Assembly: GCF_004341365.1 (NCBI RefSeq)
Contig: NZ_SLXH01000014.1
Location: 34,929 to 98,928, forward strand
DNA length: 64,000 nucleotides
Source: Simplicispira metamorpha
GTDB taxonomy: Bacteria; Pseudomonadota; Gammaproteobacteria; Burkholderiales; Burkholderiaceae_C
Reading direction: 5' to 3'
Positions within the stretch are counted from its first letter, which is position 1. Every line of letters starts with the position of its first letter. A model generated the notes under the pieces. The model was not told the DNA's origin. It made no database searches and saw only the letters and a program-made list of their open reading frames with translations. Positions 1 to 9,856 of the stretch are shown in pieces. The position numbers and the translations under genes are program-made.

Positions 1-37
1 CGATGTCAAATTTGTCCAAATTGTTCATGGGTAGATT

Positions 38-63
38 GTTTCAGGAAAGATCCTTTCTGAAAC
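38..63. promoter_or_regulatory. palindrome upstream of the indolepyruvate oxidoreductase gene
   Basis: An imperfect inverted repeat with arms GTTTCAGGAA and TTTCTGAAAC (10 pairs, one a G-T wobble) and a short A/T-containing centre. No T-run follows on either strand, so a terminator is unlikely. It could be an operator for the gene starting at 195, but I do not recognise the binding protein. Confidence 0.3.
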
Positions 64-194
64 AAGGGTAAACGTGGCACAAAAACGAAAGCACATAGCG
101 CGGCACTGTGCATAAACTTGCCCTCCAACCCATCCGCTGCCCAGCCAGTGCCCACAAGGCCGACGCTGCGTTGCGCCCCCCACAGGAAACCGCC

Positions 195-3100
195 ATGAAC
201 GCCCCTCTGCCCGAATCCGTCCGCCAGGCCCTTGCCACCGTCAGCCTGGAGGACAAATACACGCTGGACAGTGGCCGCGCTTTCATGAGCGGCGTGCAGG
301 CGCTGGTGCGCTTGCCGATGTTGCAGCGCCAACGCGACGCCGCCGCCGGGCTGAACACTGCCGGTTTCATCAGCGGCTACCGGGGCAGCCCGCTGGGCAC
401 CTACGACCAGGCGCTGTGGGCGGCCAAAAAGCACCTGGCCGAGAACCACATCGTCTTTCAGCCCGGTGTGAACGAGGAGTTGGGCGCTACGGCGGTGTGG
501 GGCACGCAGCAGCTGGATTTGTACCCGCAAAGCAAGAAGTACGACGGCGTGTTTGGCATCTGGTACGGCAAAGGCCCGGGGGTAGACCGCTGCTCGGACG
601 TGTTCAAGCACGCCAACATGGCGGGCACCGCACAGCACGGCGGCGTGATTGCCATTGCCGGTGATGACCACATCAGCAAAAGCAGCACCGCCGCGCACCA
701 GAGCGACCACATCTTCAAGGCCTGCGGCACGCCGGTGTTTTTTCCCAGCAGCGTGCAAGAGATTCTGGACATGGGCCTGCACGCCTTTGCCATGAGCCGC
801 TTTTCGGGTGTGTGGTCGGGCATGAAAACCATCCAGGAGGTGGTGGAGTCTTCCAGCAGCATCAGCCTGGACCCTGACCGCGTGAAGATCGTTCTGCCCG
901 AAGATTTTGTGATGCCCCCTGGCGGCCTGCACATCCGCTGGCCCGACGCGCCGCTGGAGCAGGAAGCGCGGCTGATGGACTACAAGTGGTACGCCGCCCT
1001 GGCCTATGTGCGCGCCAACCGGCTCAACTACAACGTGATTGAAGGCCCCCACGACCGCTTCGGCATCATTGCCAGCGGCAAGGCCTACAACGACACGCGC
1101 CAGGCGCTGGTCGATCTGGGCCTGGACGACGCTACCTGCCGCCAGCTGGGCATTCGCCTGCACAAGGTCAACGTGGTCTGGCCGCTGGAGGCCACCATTA
1201 CCCGCGACTTTGCCCAGGGCCTGCAAGAAATCCTGGTGGTGGAAGAAAAGCGCCAGGTCATCGAATACCAGATCAAAGAGGAGCTGTACAACTGGCGCGC
1301 CGATGTGCGCCCCAACGTGCTGGGCAAATTTGACGAGCCCGAGGGCGATGCCACCGGCGGTGAATGGAGCATGCCCAACCCCAGCCAGAACTGGCTGTTG
1401 CGCGCCAAGGCCGATCTGACGCCCGCCATCATCGCCCGCGCCATCGCCAAGCGCCTGAAAAAGCTCGGTGTGCCCGCCGACATCGCGGCGCGCATGGACA
1501 GCCGCATCGCCATCCTGGATGCCAAAGAGCGCGCACCCCTCACGGTCAGCACCGACACCGGCGAGCGGGCGCCTTGGTTTTGCAGCGGCTGCCCGCACAA
1601 CACCAGTACCCGTGTGCCCGAAGGCAGCCGCGCCGTGGCGGGCATTGGTTGCCACTACATGACGGTGTGGATGGACCGCAGTACCAGCACCTTCACGCAG
1701 ATGGGCGGCGAGGGCGTGACCTGGGTCGGCCAGGCGCCCTTCACCAAGGAGGCACATGTGTTCGCCAACCTGGGCGACGGCACCTACTTCCACAGCGGCC
1801 TGCTGGCCATCCGCCAGAGCATTGCCGCCGGGGTGAACATCACCTACAAAATCCTCTACAACGACGCCGTGGCCATGACCGGCGGCCAGCAGGTGGGCGA
1901 GCGCCCTGAGGGCCACTCGGTAGCGCAGATTGCGCACAGCCTGCGCGCTGAAGGCGTGGTGCAACTGGTGGTGGTGACCGACGAGCCCGAGAAGTACCAC
2001 GGCCGCACGCACCATGTGGACAGCAGCGCCGCGCGCAGCGGCCACCCCGAGCTGCTCAACGACCTGCCGCCGGGTGTGGAGGTGTTTCACCGCGACGAAC
2101 TCGACCGCATCCAGCGCCAGTTCCGCGAGGTGGCGGGCTGCACGGCCATCATTTACGACCAGACCTGCGCCACCGAAAAGCGCCGCCGCCGCAAACGCGG
2201 CCTGCTGGCCACACCCGACAAAACCGTGGTCATCAACGAGGCCGTGTGCGAGGGCTGCGGCGACTGCTCGGTCAAATCCAACTGCCTGTCGGTGGAGCCC
2301 GTGGAGACGCCGCTGGGCCGCAAGCGCCGTATCAACCAGAGCACCTGCAACAAGGACTACTCCTGCGTCAACGGCTTTTGTCCCAGCTTTGTCACCATCG
2401 AGGGTGGTCAGCTCAAAAAGCCGAAGAAGGAAAAAAAAGGCGACCTCTCCAGCCTGCCCGCCATCCCCGAGCCGGTGCTGCCGGTGGCCGATGCCGCCTG
2501 GGGCATCGTCGTCGGTGGCGTGGGCGGCACGGGTGTGATCACCATTGGCTCCCTGCTGGGCATGGCCGCACACCTGGATGGCAAGGGCGTGGTCACGCAG
2601 GATGCGGGTGGCCTGGCACAAAAGGGTGGCGCCACCTGGAGCCACATCCAGATCGCCAACCGGCCTGAGGCCATCTACACCACCAAGGTCGATACCGCCA
2701 AAGCCGACCTGGTGATTGGCTGCGACGCCATCGTGGCCGCCAACAAAGCCACGCTGGCGGTGATGCAGCCGGGGCGCACCTTTGTGGCGCTCAACACGCA
2801 CGGCACGCCCACGGCAGCTTTTGTGACCCAGCCGGACTGGCAGTTTCCGGGTGGCTCCTGCCAGAGCGCCATCACCGCCGCGGTGGGCGCTGACCAGGTG
2901 GGCAGTTTCGATGCCGAGCAGGTGGCCGTGCAGGCGCTGGGCGACAGCATCTACACCAACCCGCTGATGCTGGGCTACGCCTGGCAAAAAGGCCGGGTGC
3001 CGCTCACGCATGCGTCCCTGATGCGCGCCATGGAATTGAATGGCGTGCAAATCGAGAACAACAAGGCTGCGTTTGAATGGGGCCGGCGTTGTGCCCACGA

Positions 3101-3809
3101 CCTGGCCACCGTGCAGGCGCAGTTGCAGACGGCGCAGGTGATCCAGTTCGTCAAGAAGCCCGCGCTGGTCGAGGTGCTGGCGCTGCGGGTGGCGCACCTC
3201 ACCAGCTACCAGAACGCCGCCTACGCTGCCGAGTACCGTACCTTTGTCGAGAAAGTGCAGGCCGCCGAAGCCCGGCTGGGCCGCAGCACCCAGCTCACCG
3301 AGGCGGTGGCGCGCTACCTGTTCAAGCTCATGGCCTACAAAGACGAGTACGAAGTGGCCCGCCTGCACACCGACCCGGCCTTTACCGACAAAATCGCGGC
3401 CATGTTTGAGGGCGACTACCGCATCGTTCACCACCTGGCCCCGCCGCTGTGGGCGCACACCAACGAGCGCGGCGAGGCCCTCAAGCAGTCGTTTGGCCCG
3501 TGGGTGCGCAGTGCCTTCGGGGTATTGGCGCGGATGAAAGGGCTGCGCGGTTCATGGCTGGATGTGTTTGGCCGAAGCGCTGAGCGCCGCACCGAGCGCG
3601 CGCTGATCCAGGAGTACCGCGCCTGCATCGAGGAGCTGCTGGCCGGATTAACCCCCGAGCGCCTGGCGCTGGCCACCGAGATTGCGCGCATCCCCGAGGG
3701 CATTCGCGGCTATGGCCATGTCAAGGAGCGCCACCTGCGCGCTGCACGCACCCAGTGGGACGGCCTGCTGGCCCAGTGGCGCCGGGCACTGTCCGCACCG
3801 GCGGGTTGA
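195..3809 (+). CDS. indolepyruvate ferredoxin oxidoreductase family protein, fused subunits
   Basis: A 1204-residue one-chain 2-oxoacid:ferredoxin oxidoreductase. The family decarboxylates aryl-pyruvates such as indolepyruvate, using thiamine diphosphate and Fe-S clusters, to the acyl-CoA. The N-terminal part is the alpha-type region. A ThDP-type segment (GDGTYFHSG to LYND) lies near residues 525-560. A cysteine-rich cluster with CEGCGDC and several further Cys lies near 685-730. The C-terminal gamma-type domain opens with GIVVGGVGGTGV near 770. The frame is open upstream to 108, but the ATG at 195 follows an AGGAAA ribosome binding site and starts the conserved region. The gene appears monocistronic. 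Substrate specificity within the aryl-pyruvates is inferred from the family only. Confidence 0.9.
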   Translation: MNAPLPESVRQALATVSLEDKYTLDSGRAFMSGVQALVRLPMLQRQRDAAAGLNTAGFISGYRGSPLGTYDQALWAAKKHLAENHIVFQPGVNEELGATAVWGTQQLDLYPQSKKYDGVFGIWYGKGPGVDRCSDVFKHANMAGTAQHGGVIAIAGDDHISKSSTAAHQSDHIFKACGTPVFFPSSVQEILDMGLHAFAMSRFSGVWSGMKTIQEVVESSSSISLDPDRVKIVLPEDFVMPPGGLHIRWPDAPLEQEARLMDYKWYAALAYVRANRLNYNVIEGPHDRFGIIASGKAYNDTRQALVDLGLDDATCRQLGIRLHKVNVVWPLEATITRDFAQGLQEILVVEEKRQVIEYQIKEELYNWRADVRPNVLGKFDEPEGDATGGEWSMPNPSQNWLLRAKADLTPAIIARAIAKRLKKLGVPADIAARMDSRIAILDAKERAPLTVSTDTGERAPWFCSGCPHNTSTRVPEGSRAVAGIGCHYMTVWMDRSTSTFTQMGGEGVTWVGQAPFTKEAHVFANLGDGTYFHSGLLAIRQSIAAGVNITYKILYNDAVAMTGGQQVGERPEGHSVAQIAHSLRAEGVVQLVVVTDEPEKYHGRTHHVDSSAARSGHPELLNDLPPGVEVFHRDELDRIQRQFREVAGCTAIIYDQTCATEKRRRRKRGLLATPDKTVVINEAVCEGCGDCSVKSNCLSVEPVETPLGRKRRINQSTCNKDYSCVNGFCPSFVTIEGGQLKKPKKEKKGDLSSLPAIPEPVLPVADAAWGIVVGGVGGTGVITIGSLLGMAAHLDGKGVVTQDAGGLAQKGGATWSHIQIANRPEAIYTTKVDTAKADLVIGCDAIVAANKATLAVMQPGRTFVALNTHGTPTAAFVTQPDWQFPGGSCQSAITAAVGADQVGSFDAEQVAVQALGDSIYTNPLMLGYAWQKGRVPLTHASLMRAMELNGVQIENNKAAFEWGRRCAHDLATVQAQLQTAQVIQFVKKPALVEVLALRVAHLTSYQNAAYAAEYRTFVEKVQAAEARLGRSTQLTEAVARYLFKLMAYKDEYEVARLHTDPAFTDKIAAMFEGDYRIVHHLAPPLWAHTNERGEALKQSFGPWVRSAFGVLARMKGLRGSWLDVFGRSAERRTERALIQEYRACIEELLAGLTPERLALATEIARIPEGIRGYGHVKERHLRAARTQWDGLLAQWRRALSAPAG

Positions 3810-3891
3810 AGGCCAAGGCAGAGCGGGCGACTGGCTGGTGCGGCCCGTGGTCGCAGCCGGGCGCGGCCAGCCTGTGTGGTGTGGGTTGGTG

Positions 3892-3953
3892 ATTGCTATT
3901 TATTTGATAGCTGCTAGCGCTTATCAGGTGGGCTTTGTGGCCTGTTTTGGCTT
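3892..3953 (+). repeat. dispersed palindromic repeat, copy 1 (intergenic)
   Basis: Contains the core TTGATAGCTGCTAGCGCTT, then a diverged right half ending in GGCCTGTTTTGG. Orientation is called forward for this and the other copies that carry the core on the plus strand. Confidence 0.8.
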
Positions 3954-4023
3954 GATTTTATGGTGTCCCGGGGCGGCTCCAATACCCCGCTGCCCTGGCG
4001 GGGGATGCACAGGGGGCGCCGCA

Positions 4024-4029
4024 TACAAT
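4024..4029 (+). promoter_or_regulatory. possible -10 box for yajC-secD-secF
   Basis: TACAAT, 82 bases before the yajC start. The same hexamer followed by G occurs upstream of pgk, bamE and gshA in this window. No good -35 is visible 16-18 bases upstream. Confidence 0.3.
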
Positions 4030-4111
4030 GCGTCTTTTTTCGTCTGGCTGCGCCCCACCGGGGGTGCTGGCCGGGCGGATTCTGTTGACGTTGTTTTGTT
4101 GGGAGCTTCCC

Positions 4112-4447
4112 GTGTTCATTTCCTCCGCTATTGCCCAGACCGCCCCCGCCGCCGCCGCTGCGGGCGGTGACTTCACATCGACGCTCACGGGCATGCTGCC
4201 TTTGGTGCTGATGTTCGTGGTGCTGTACTTTGTCATGATCCGCCCCCAGATGAAGCGCCAGAAAGAGCACCGCGCCATGATCGACGCCATCGCCAAGGGC
4301 GATGAGGTGGTGATCGGCGGCGGCATGCTGGGCAAAGTCACGCGCCTGTCCGAGCAGTACCTGCATGTCGAGGTGGCCTCGGGCGTGGAAGTGCAGGTCC
4401 AGCGCGGCGGTGTGGCGCAGGTGCTGCCCAAAGGCACGATCAAGTAA
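4112..4447 (+). CDS. yajC: preprotein translocase subunit YajC
   Basis: A 111-residue inner-membrane accessory subunit of the SecDF complex. The chosen start is GTG at 4112, preceded by GGGAG; it gives the usual start of the family (FISSAIAQ, then an Ala-rich stretch). A longer in-frame ORF begins at 4028 but adds an uncharacteristic leader. One membrane segment (about residues 31-50, MLPLVLMFVVLYFVMI) is followed by the family signature IRPQMKRQKEH and a cytosolic beta-rich tail (GDEVVIGGGMLGKV). It is the first gene of a yajC-secD-secF operon. Confidence 0.95.
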   Translation: MFISSAIAQTAPAAAAAGGDFTSTLTGMLPLVLMFVVLYFVMIRPQMKRQKEHRAMIDAIAKGDEVVIGGGMLGKVTRLSEQYLHVEVASGVEVQVQRGGVAQVLPKGTIK

Positions 4448-4536
4448 GTAAGCAGCCGCACGGTGGTTTTTTTGCAGGCACCGGTGTCGCCACGGCACCG
4501 GCCTGATCCTATTGTCCTAGAGGTAAAAGCGCGATC

Positions 4537-6420
4537 ATGAACCGTTACCCGGTCTGGAAGTACGCGATCATTGTGGTCGCGCTGCTGGTGGGGGTGCTCT
4601 ACACCCTGCCTAATTTCTTTGGCGAGGCCCCGGCGGTGCAGGTGTCGTCGGCCAAGGCCACCGTCAAGGTCGATGCTGCCGTGCTGGAGCGCGTGCAGGT
4701 GGCCCTGGACGGCGCTGGCGTCAAGCCCGACCTGTTGCGGCTGGAGGGCACCTCGGTACGGGCGCGCTTTGATACGCCCGATACCCAGCTGAAAGCCAAG
4801 GACGCCATCCAGAAAGCGCTGGTGCCCGACGCCGCCGATCCGCAGTACATCGTGGCGCTGAACCTGGTGTCGCGCTCACCCGCTTGGCTCACCGCCATCC
4901 ATGCCGCGCCCATGTACCTGGGGCTGGACTTGCGCGGCGGCGTGCATTTCATGCTGCAAGTGGACATGGAAGCGGCCCTGACCAAAAAGGCCGAGTCGTA
5001 CGCGGGCGATATCCGCACTGCACTGCGCGACAAGAATATCCGCCACGGCGGCATCAGCCGCAATGGCCAGACCATTGAAGTGCGCCTGCGCGACGAGGCC
5101 ACCCAGACGGCAGCGCGCAACCTGATTGCCGACCAGTTTGCCGACCTGCAAACCACCAGCGTGCCCGAGGGCAGCGAGTTCAAGCTGCGCGCCACCATCA
5201 AGCCCGAGGCCGTGCGCCGCGTGCAAGACCAGGCGCTCAAGCAAAACATCACCACCCTGCACAACCGCATCAACGAGCTGGGCGTGGCCGAGCCGGTGAT
5301 CCAGCAGCAAGGGCTTGATCGCATCGTCGTGCAGCTGCCCGGCGTACAAGATACCGCCAAGGCCAAGGACATTCTGGGCCGCACCGCCACGCTGGAAGTG
5401 CGTCTGGTGGACGAAGGCACGGAAGCACGTGCGGCCGAACTGGGCGGCGGCCCGGTGCCGTTTGGCGCTGAAAAGTACCTTGACCGCAATGGCCAGGCTG
5501 TGATCGTGAAAAAACAGGTCATTCTGACCGGCGAGAACCTGACCGATGCCCAGCCCGGTTTTGACAGCCAGACGCAGGAACCCACCGTCAACCTGACGCT
5601 GGACGCCAAGGGTTCGCGCATTTTCAAGGACGTGACGCGCGACAACATCGGCAAGCGCATGGCCATCGTGCTGTTTGAAAAGGGCAAGGGCGAGGTAGTG
5701 ACCGCGCCCGTGATCCGCTCGGAGATTGGTGGCGGCCGGGTGCAGATTTCGGGCCGCATGAGCACTGCCGAGGCCAATGACACGGCGCTGCTGCTGCGTG
5801 CTGGCTCGCTGGCCGCGCCCATGGAGATCATTGAGGAATACACCATCGGCCCCAGCCTGGGCGCTGACAACATCGAGCGCGGCATCAACAGCGTGGTCTG
5901 GGGCCTGGTGGCCATTGCGGTGTTCATGTGCTTTTATTACATGCTGTTTGGCGTGTTTTCCACCGTGGCGCTGGGTGTCAACGTGCTGATGCTGCTGGCC
6001 ATCCTGTCCATGCTGCAAGCCACGCTCACGCTGCCCGGTATTGCCGCCATGGCGTTGGCGCTGGGTGTGGCGATTGACTCCAACGTGCTCATCAACGAGC
6101 GTATCCGCGAGGAGCTGCGTGACGGAGCCTCGCCACAGATGGCCATCCATGTGGGCTACGAGCGCGCCTGGGCCACCATCCTGGACTCCAACGTAACCAC
6201 GTTGATTGCCGGCCTGGCACTGCTGGCCTTTGGCTCGGGGCCGGTACGCGGCTTTGCCGTGGTGCACTGCATCGGTATTTTGACCAGCATGTTCTCCGCG
6301 GTGTTCTTCTCGCGCGGGCTGGTCAACCTCTGGTATGGCGGCAAGAAGAAGCTCAAGAGCGTGTCCATCGGCCAGGTCTGGAAACCAGACGCCGACACCG
6401 CCGTGGCCAAGACCAACTAA
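4537..6420 (+). CDS. secD: protein translocase subunit SecD
   Basis: A 627-residue inner-membrane protein that with SecF uses proton-motive force to complete protein export through SecYEG. One N-terminal membrane helix (residues about 7-25) is followed by a long periplasmic region containing LGLDLRGGVHFMLQVD. The C-terminal five-helix bundle is of RND type, with GVAIDSNVLINERIREE carrying the conserved proton-relay Asp. Length matches the family. An AGAGGT site lies before the ATG. secF begins 12 bases after the stop codon. Confidence 0.97.
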   Translation: MNRYPVWKYAIIVVALLVGVLYTLPNFFGEAPAVQVSSAKATVKVDAAVLERVQVALDGAGVKPDLLRLEGTSVRARFDTPDTQLKAKDAIQKALVPDAADPQYIVALNLVSRSPAWLTAIHAAPMYLGLDLRGGVHFMLQVDMEAALTKKAESYAGDIRTALRDKNIRHGGISRNGQTIEVRLRDEATQTAARNLIADQFADLQTTSVPEGSEFKLRATIKPEAVRRVQDQALKQNITTLHNRINELGVAEPVIQQQGLDRIVVQLPGVQDTAKAKDILGRTATLEVRLVDEGTEARAAELGGGPVPFGAEKYLDRNGQAVIVKKQVILTGENLTDAQPGFDSQTQEPTVNLTLDAKGSRIFKDVTRDNIGKRMAIVLFEKGKGEVVTAPVIRSEIGGGRVQISGRMSTAEANDTALLLRAGSLAAPMEIIEEYTIGPSLGADNIERGINSVVWGLVAIAVFMCFYYMLFGVFSTVALGVNVLMLLAILSMLQATLTLPGIAAMALALGVAIDSNVLINERIREELRDGASPQMAIHVGYERAWATILDSNVTTLIAGLALLAFGSGPVRGFAVVHCIGILTSMFSAVFFSRGLVNLWYGGKKKLKSVSIGQVWKPDADTAVAKTN

Positions 6421-6432
6421 AGGAGGAAGACC

Positions 6433-7383
6433 ATGGAATTCTTCCGTATCAAAAAAGACATCCCTTTCATGAAGCACGCGTTGGTGTTCAACGCGATCTC
6501 TTTCATTACCTTTGCGCTGGCGGTGTTCTTCCTGTTTTCGCGCGGCTTGCACCTGTCGGTGGAATTTACCGGCGGTACGGTGATGGAGGTGGCCTACAGC
6601 CAGCCCGCCGAGCTGGCCAAGGTGCGCGAGACAGTCTCCAAGCTGGGCTACCCCGATGTGCAGGTGCAAAACTTTGGCACTGCGCGCGATGTGATGATCC
6701 GCCTGCCAGTGCAAAAGGGCGTGACCTCGGCCCAGCAAAGCGAACAGGTGTTGGGTGCCCTCAAGGCGGCTGACCCGGAGGTGACGCTGCGCCGCACCGA
6801 GTTTGTGGGCCCGCAGGTCGGCGAGGAACTGCTGTACGGTGGCTTGATGGCACTGGGCATGGTGGTGCTGGGCATCGTCATTTACCTGGCCTTCCGCTTT
6901 GAATGGAAGTTTGGCGTGGCGGCCATCATTGCCAACCTGCATGACGTGGTGATCATCCTGGGATTTTTTGCCTTCTTCCAGTGGGAGTTTTCGCTCTCGG
7001 TGCTGGCGGCGGTACTGGCAGTGCTGGGCTATTCGGTCAACGAGTCGGTGGTGATTTTTGACCGGATCCGCGAGGCTTTCCGGCGCTACCGCAAGATGAA
7101 CACGCACGAGGTGATTGACCACGCCATCACCAGCACCATGAGCCGCACCATCATTACCCATGCCTCCACCGAGGCCATGGTGCTGGCCATGTTCTTCTTT
7201 GGTGGCCCCAGCCTGCATTACTTTGCGCTGGCGCTTACGGTCGGTATCCTGTTCGGGATTTACTCTTCGGTGTTTGTGGCTGCTGCCATTGCGATGTGGT
7301 TGGGCGTCAAACGTGAAGATCTGGTCAAGACGGTGCGCCAAGACGGCGATCCCAACGATCCCAACGCAGGCGCCACGGTCTGA
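6433..7383 (+). CDS. secF: protein translocase subunit SecF
   Basis: A 316-residue partner of SecD with six predicted membrane helices. It has the SecF pattern VEFTGGTVMEV near residue 40 and VNESVVIFDRIREAFR in helix 4. A strong AAAGGAGGA ribosome binding site sits just ahead of the ATG. It ends the yajC-secD-secF operon. Confidence 0.97.
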   Translation: MEFFRIKKDIPFMKHALVFNAISFITFALAVFFLFSRGLHLSVEFTGGTVMEVAYSQPAELAKVRETVSKLGYPDVQVQNFGTARDVMIRLPVQKGVTSAQQSEQVLGALKAADPEVTLRRTEFVGPQVGEELLYGGLMALGMVVLGIVIYLAFRFEWKFGVAAIIANLHDVVIILGFFAFFQWEFSLSVLAAVLAVLGYSVNESVVIFDRIREAFRRYRKMNTHEVIDHAITSTMSRTIITHASTEAMVLAMFFFGGPSLHYFALALTVGILFGIYSSVFVAAAIAMWLGVKREDLVKTVRQDGDPNDPNAGATV

Positions 7384-7420
7384 CCTGGAAGGCATTCTTT
7401 TGCACTAGCACTGGGCCGCC

Positions 7421-9850
7421 ATGCACAACCCCGTCACGCCCCGCACGCAGCAGAGTCTGGCGCACCAGGTGCGTCAGCAATTCGTAGCAGCCCTGAGCGC
7501 GAGCCTGGCAGACATCGATAAAGCGGTGCTGGAGTTTCTGACTGCGCTCATGGGCCAGACGGGCACGCAGCGCGAGATGCAAAGCCGGCGTGATGCCTGG
7601 CAGCTGTATGGCCAGCACCGGGCGGAGTGGGTCAGTGCCACCCAGCGCGCCTTGCAGCAAGCGCTGGGCCCGCAAGCCAGTGCCTCGCGTTCAGCCTCTT
7701 TGTCCGGTGCCAGCCTGGAGCTGCTCAGTGACGATGTGGTGGAGAACAAGATCGTTGCCTCGCGCATGGCTCTCACCGTTCTGGAGGCTGTCAGCACCCA
7801 CTTTGATGCGCTGCGCCTGCGCGTGCAAAGGCTGGAAGGGCAGGAGCTGGGCCGCAACGATATCTTGCGGCCCGAAACCCTCAGTCTGTTGTTGGTCGAG
7901 CGGTGGGTGGAGGTGGGCTTGCCGCGTGCCAATTTGCAAACGGTCATCGACCCGTTGCAGCGCGCACTCGCGGAGCGCGTGCAAGCGGCCTACCAAGCCT
8001 GTAACGATTTTCTGGGCGGGCAGGGCGTTGCGCCCCAGGATGTGCGTTTGCGCGTCAGCCGACCCGCTGGGGGCGCCACAGGCGCGGGAACGGTATCGGG
8101 CAGTCTGGTTTCGCAGGCGCTGGAGCAGTCCCAGGGAGCGCTGTCTGCCGCCCGTGGTCTGGGGACTGAGTCTGCGCTGGGCCCGGTCAGCGTTGATGCG
8201 GCCCCAGCGGCGCGGCCTGCAACGGGCATGGCACCGTTGCCTGCCCTGACTCCCTTGGCCCGCGCACGCCAGCGTGCCTATGGTGTCATGGGGCAGTTGC
8301 GCCGTTTGATGGCGCAGCCTGCGCTGGTTGGCGTCGGTGGCCTCAGTGCCATTGGCGGTCTGGGCGCCATGGGGACAGGGCTGGTGCCGGTGTCTTCGGC
8401 TACCGGCATGGGGGCCATGGGGGCATCGGGTACCAGCGCAGTGCAGGCGCCGCCTGCCTCTGCGGCATTGGCGCATGCGCTGGCCGAGCAGCGTGTTCAG
8501 GCCGAGACCTACTACAGCACGGTGGGCGCGCTGGTGCAGGATGTCAGCCCCGCTGCCGTCGTGCAACTGGTGGGTGCGGTGCGCGACCGCTCAGCGGAGC
8601 TGAAAAAGAAGGCTGGTACCGACAGCGAAAAAGCCATCATTGAAGTGGTGGCGCTCATGTTCCAGAGCATTCTTTCTGAAGATCGTATTCCACCGGTAGT
8701 GCGGGTCTGGTTTGCCCGTTTGCAGGTGCCTGTTTTGCGCGTGGCACTGGCTGAACCGGAATTTTTCAGCAACCTCAACCACCCGGCGCGCCAACTGATT
8801 GACCGCATGGGCGCTTGCGTGATGGGTTTTGATGCCACCTCGATTGGTGGCAGTGCGCTGGAGGCTGAAATTCGCCGCGTGGTGCAGGTAATTGAGCAAT
8901 ACCCCGAGACTGGGCGCCGGGTTTTTCAGCTGGTTCACGACGAATTTGAGAAGTTCCTGGCCCAGTTCCTGACGCAAAAACAGTCCACCTCGCGGGTGGT
9001 CAGTGTGGCGCAGCAGGTCGAGCAAAAAGAGACCTTGGCCATTCAGTACACCATCGAGTTGCGCACCATGCTCAAAGACATGCCGGTGCGCGACGAGATC
9101 CGCGACTTCCTGTTCAAGACCTGGGCCGAGGTACTGGCGCTGTCTGCGGTGCGCGAAGGTGCGCAGCATGCTGACACCCTGGCGTTCAAGCAAACGGCAG
9201 CCGATCTGGTGTGGGCCGCCAGTGCCAAGCCCCACCGCAGCGACCGTGCGCAGGTGATCCAGAGCCTGCCAGGCTTGCTACAGCGCTTGCGCCAGGGGTT
9301 GAACCTGCTGGGCGTGCAGGGGGCCGCGCAAGACGTACAAGTCAAGGCACTGACCGACACTCTGGCGGAGGCGTTCTTGTCCAAGACAGCGGCCATTCCA
9401 CGTGAGCATATCGATGCCATGGCACGGCGCTTGGCCAATCTGGAAGATTTCATCGACGATGCCGTGCTGGGTGATTTGCCCCTGGATGCCGAATCCATCG
9501 AAATGATGCTGGGCATTGATGCCTCGGCCATCCATGTCGTGGCAGACAACGGTACGCCGGTCGAGGAGGCCATGCTGGACTGGGCCCGTGAGTTGCAGCC
9601 CGGCACCTGGTTCACTCTGGACCACAACGGTGCCCGTGCCCAGGTGCAGTACGTCTGGCAAAGCCAGCGTAAACAGCTGCATTTGTTTGCCGCAGTCGAT
9701 GGCAGCAGCTACCTGATCCAGCTGCGCCGTCTGGCGGCGTATTTGCAGGCAGGCTTGATCATGGCGCAGGAAGAAGAAGGCCTCACGGTGCGCGCTGCGC
9801 GCGATGCCTTGGCAAAAATCGATGCCAACCCGGAGCGCTTGCTGAACTGA
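7421..9850 (+). CDS. DUF1631 family protein
   Basis: An 809-residue protein that I assign to DUF1631, a family of unknown function known from beta- and gammaproteobacteria. It is largely helical with no signal peptide or membrane segment. A low-complexity Ala/Gly/Met-rich stretch lies around residues 260-345, between an N-terminal helical domain and a longer C-terminal region. The C-terminal end (ELQPGTWFTLDHNGARAQVQYVW) looks like a small beta-domain of PilZ or SH3-like size; that is an impression from the strand pattern only. It follows secF by 37 bases but has no obvious functional link to it. No catalytic motif is recognisable. Confidence 0.75.
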   Translation: MHNPVTPRTQQSLAHQVRQQFVAALSASLADIDKAVLEFLTALMGQTGTQREMQSRRDAWQLYGQHRAEWVSATQRALQQALGPQASASRSASLSGASLELLSDDVVENKIVASRMALTVLEAVSTHFDALRLRVQRLEGQELGRNDILRPETLSLLLVERWVEVGLPRANLQTVIDPLQRALAERVQAAYQACNDFLGGQGVAPQDVRLRVSRPAGGATGAGTVSGSLVSQALEQSQGALSAARGLGTESALGPVSVDAAPAARPATGMAPLPALTPLARARQRAYGVMGQLRRLMAQPALVGVGGLSAIGGLGAMGTGLVPVSSATGMGAMGASGTSAVQAPPASAALAHALAEQRVQAETYYSTVGALVQDVSPAAVVQLVGAVRDRSAELKKKAGTDSEKAIIEVVALMFQSILSEDRIPPVVRVWFARLQVPVLRVALAEPEFFSNLNHPARQLIDRMGACVMGFDATSIGGSALEAEIRRVVQVIEQYPETGRRVFQLVHDEFEKFLAQFLTQKQSTSRVVSVAQQVEQKETLAIQYTIELRTMLKDMPVRDEIRDFLFKTWAEVLALSAVREGAQHADTLAFKQTAADLVWAASAKPHRSDRAQVIQSLPGLLQRLRQGLNLLGVQGAAQDVQVKALTDTLAEAFLSKTAAIPREHIDAMARRLANLEDFIDDAVLGDLPLDAESIEMMLGIDASAIHVVADNGTPVEEAMLDWARELQPGTWFTLDHNGARAQVQYVWQSQRKQLHLFAAVDGSSYLIQLRRLAAYLQAGLIMAQEEEGLTVRAARDALAKIDANPERLLN

Positions 9851-9856
9851 CCCCGC

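Larger units (their letters stand above)
3810..4111 (+). other. 302-base gap between the oxidoreductase gene and yajC
   Basis: Holds a copy of the dispersed palindromic repeat (about 3892-3953) and a -10-like TACAAT at 4024-4029 that could serve yajC-secD-secF. I see no convincing -35 box, no RNA gene and no conserved small ORF here. Confidence 0.5.

Noticed and set aside
6..3458. A 1150-codon open frame on the minus strand opposite the indolepyruvate oxidoreductase gene
   Set aside because: It mirrors codon bias of the GC-rich real gene and has no recognisable domain; the plus-strand protein has full family motifs.
3682..4170. A 162-codon open frame overlapping the yajC start
   Set aside because: Crosses the repeat and yajC in another frame, with no homology or ribosome binding site.
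4876..7395. An 839-codon minus-strand open frame opposite secD and secF
   Set aside because: Shadow frame; no start signal or domain.
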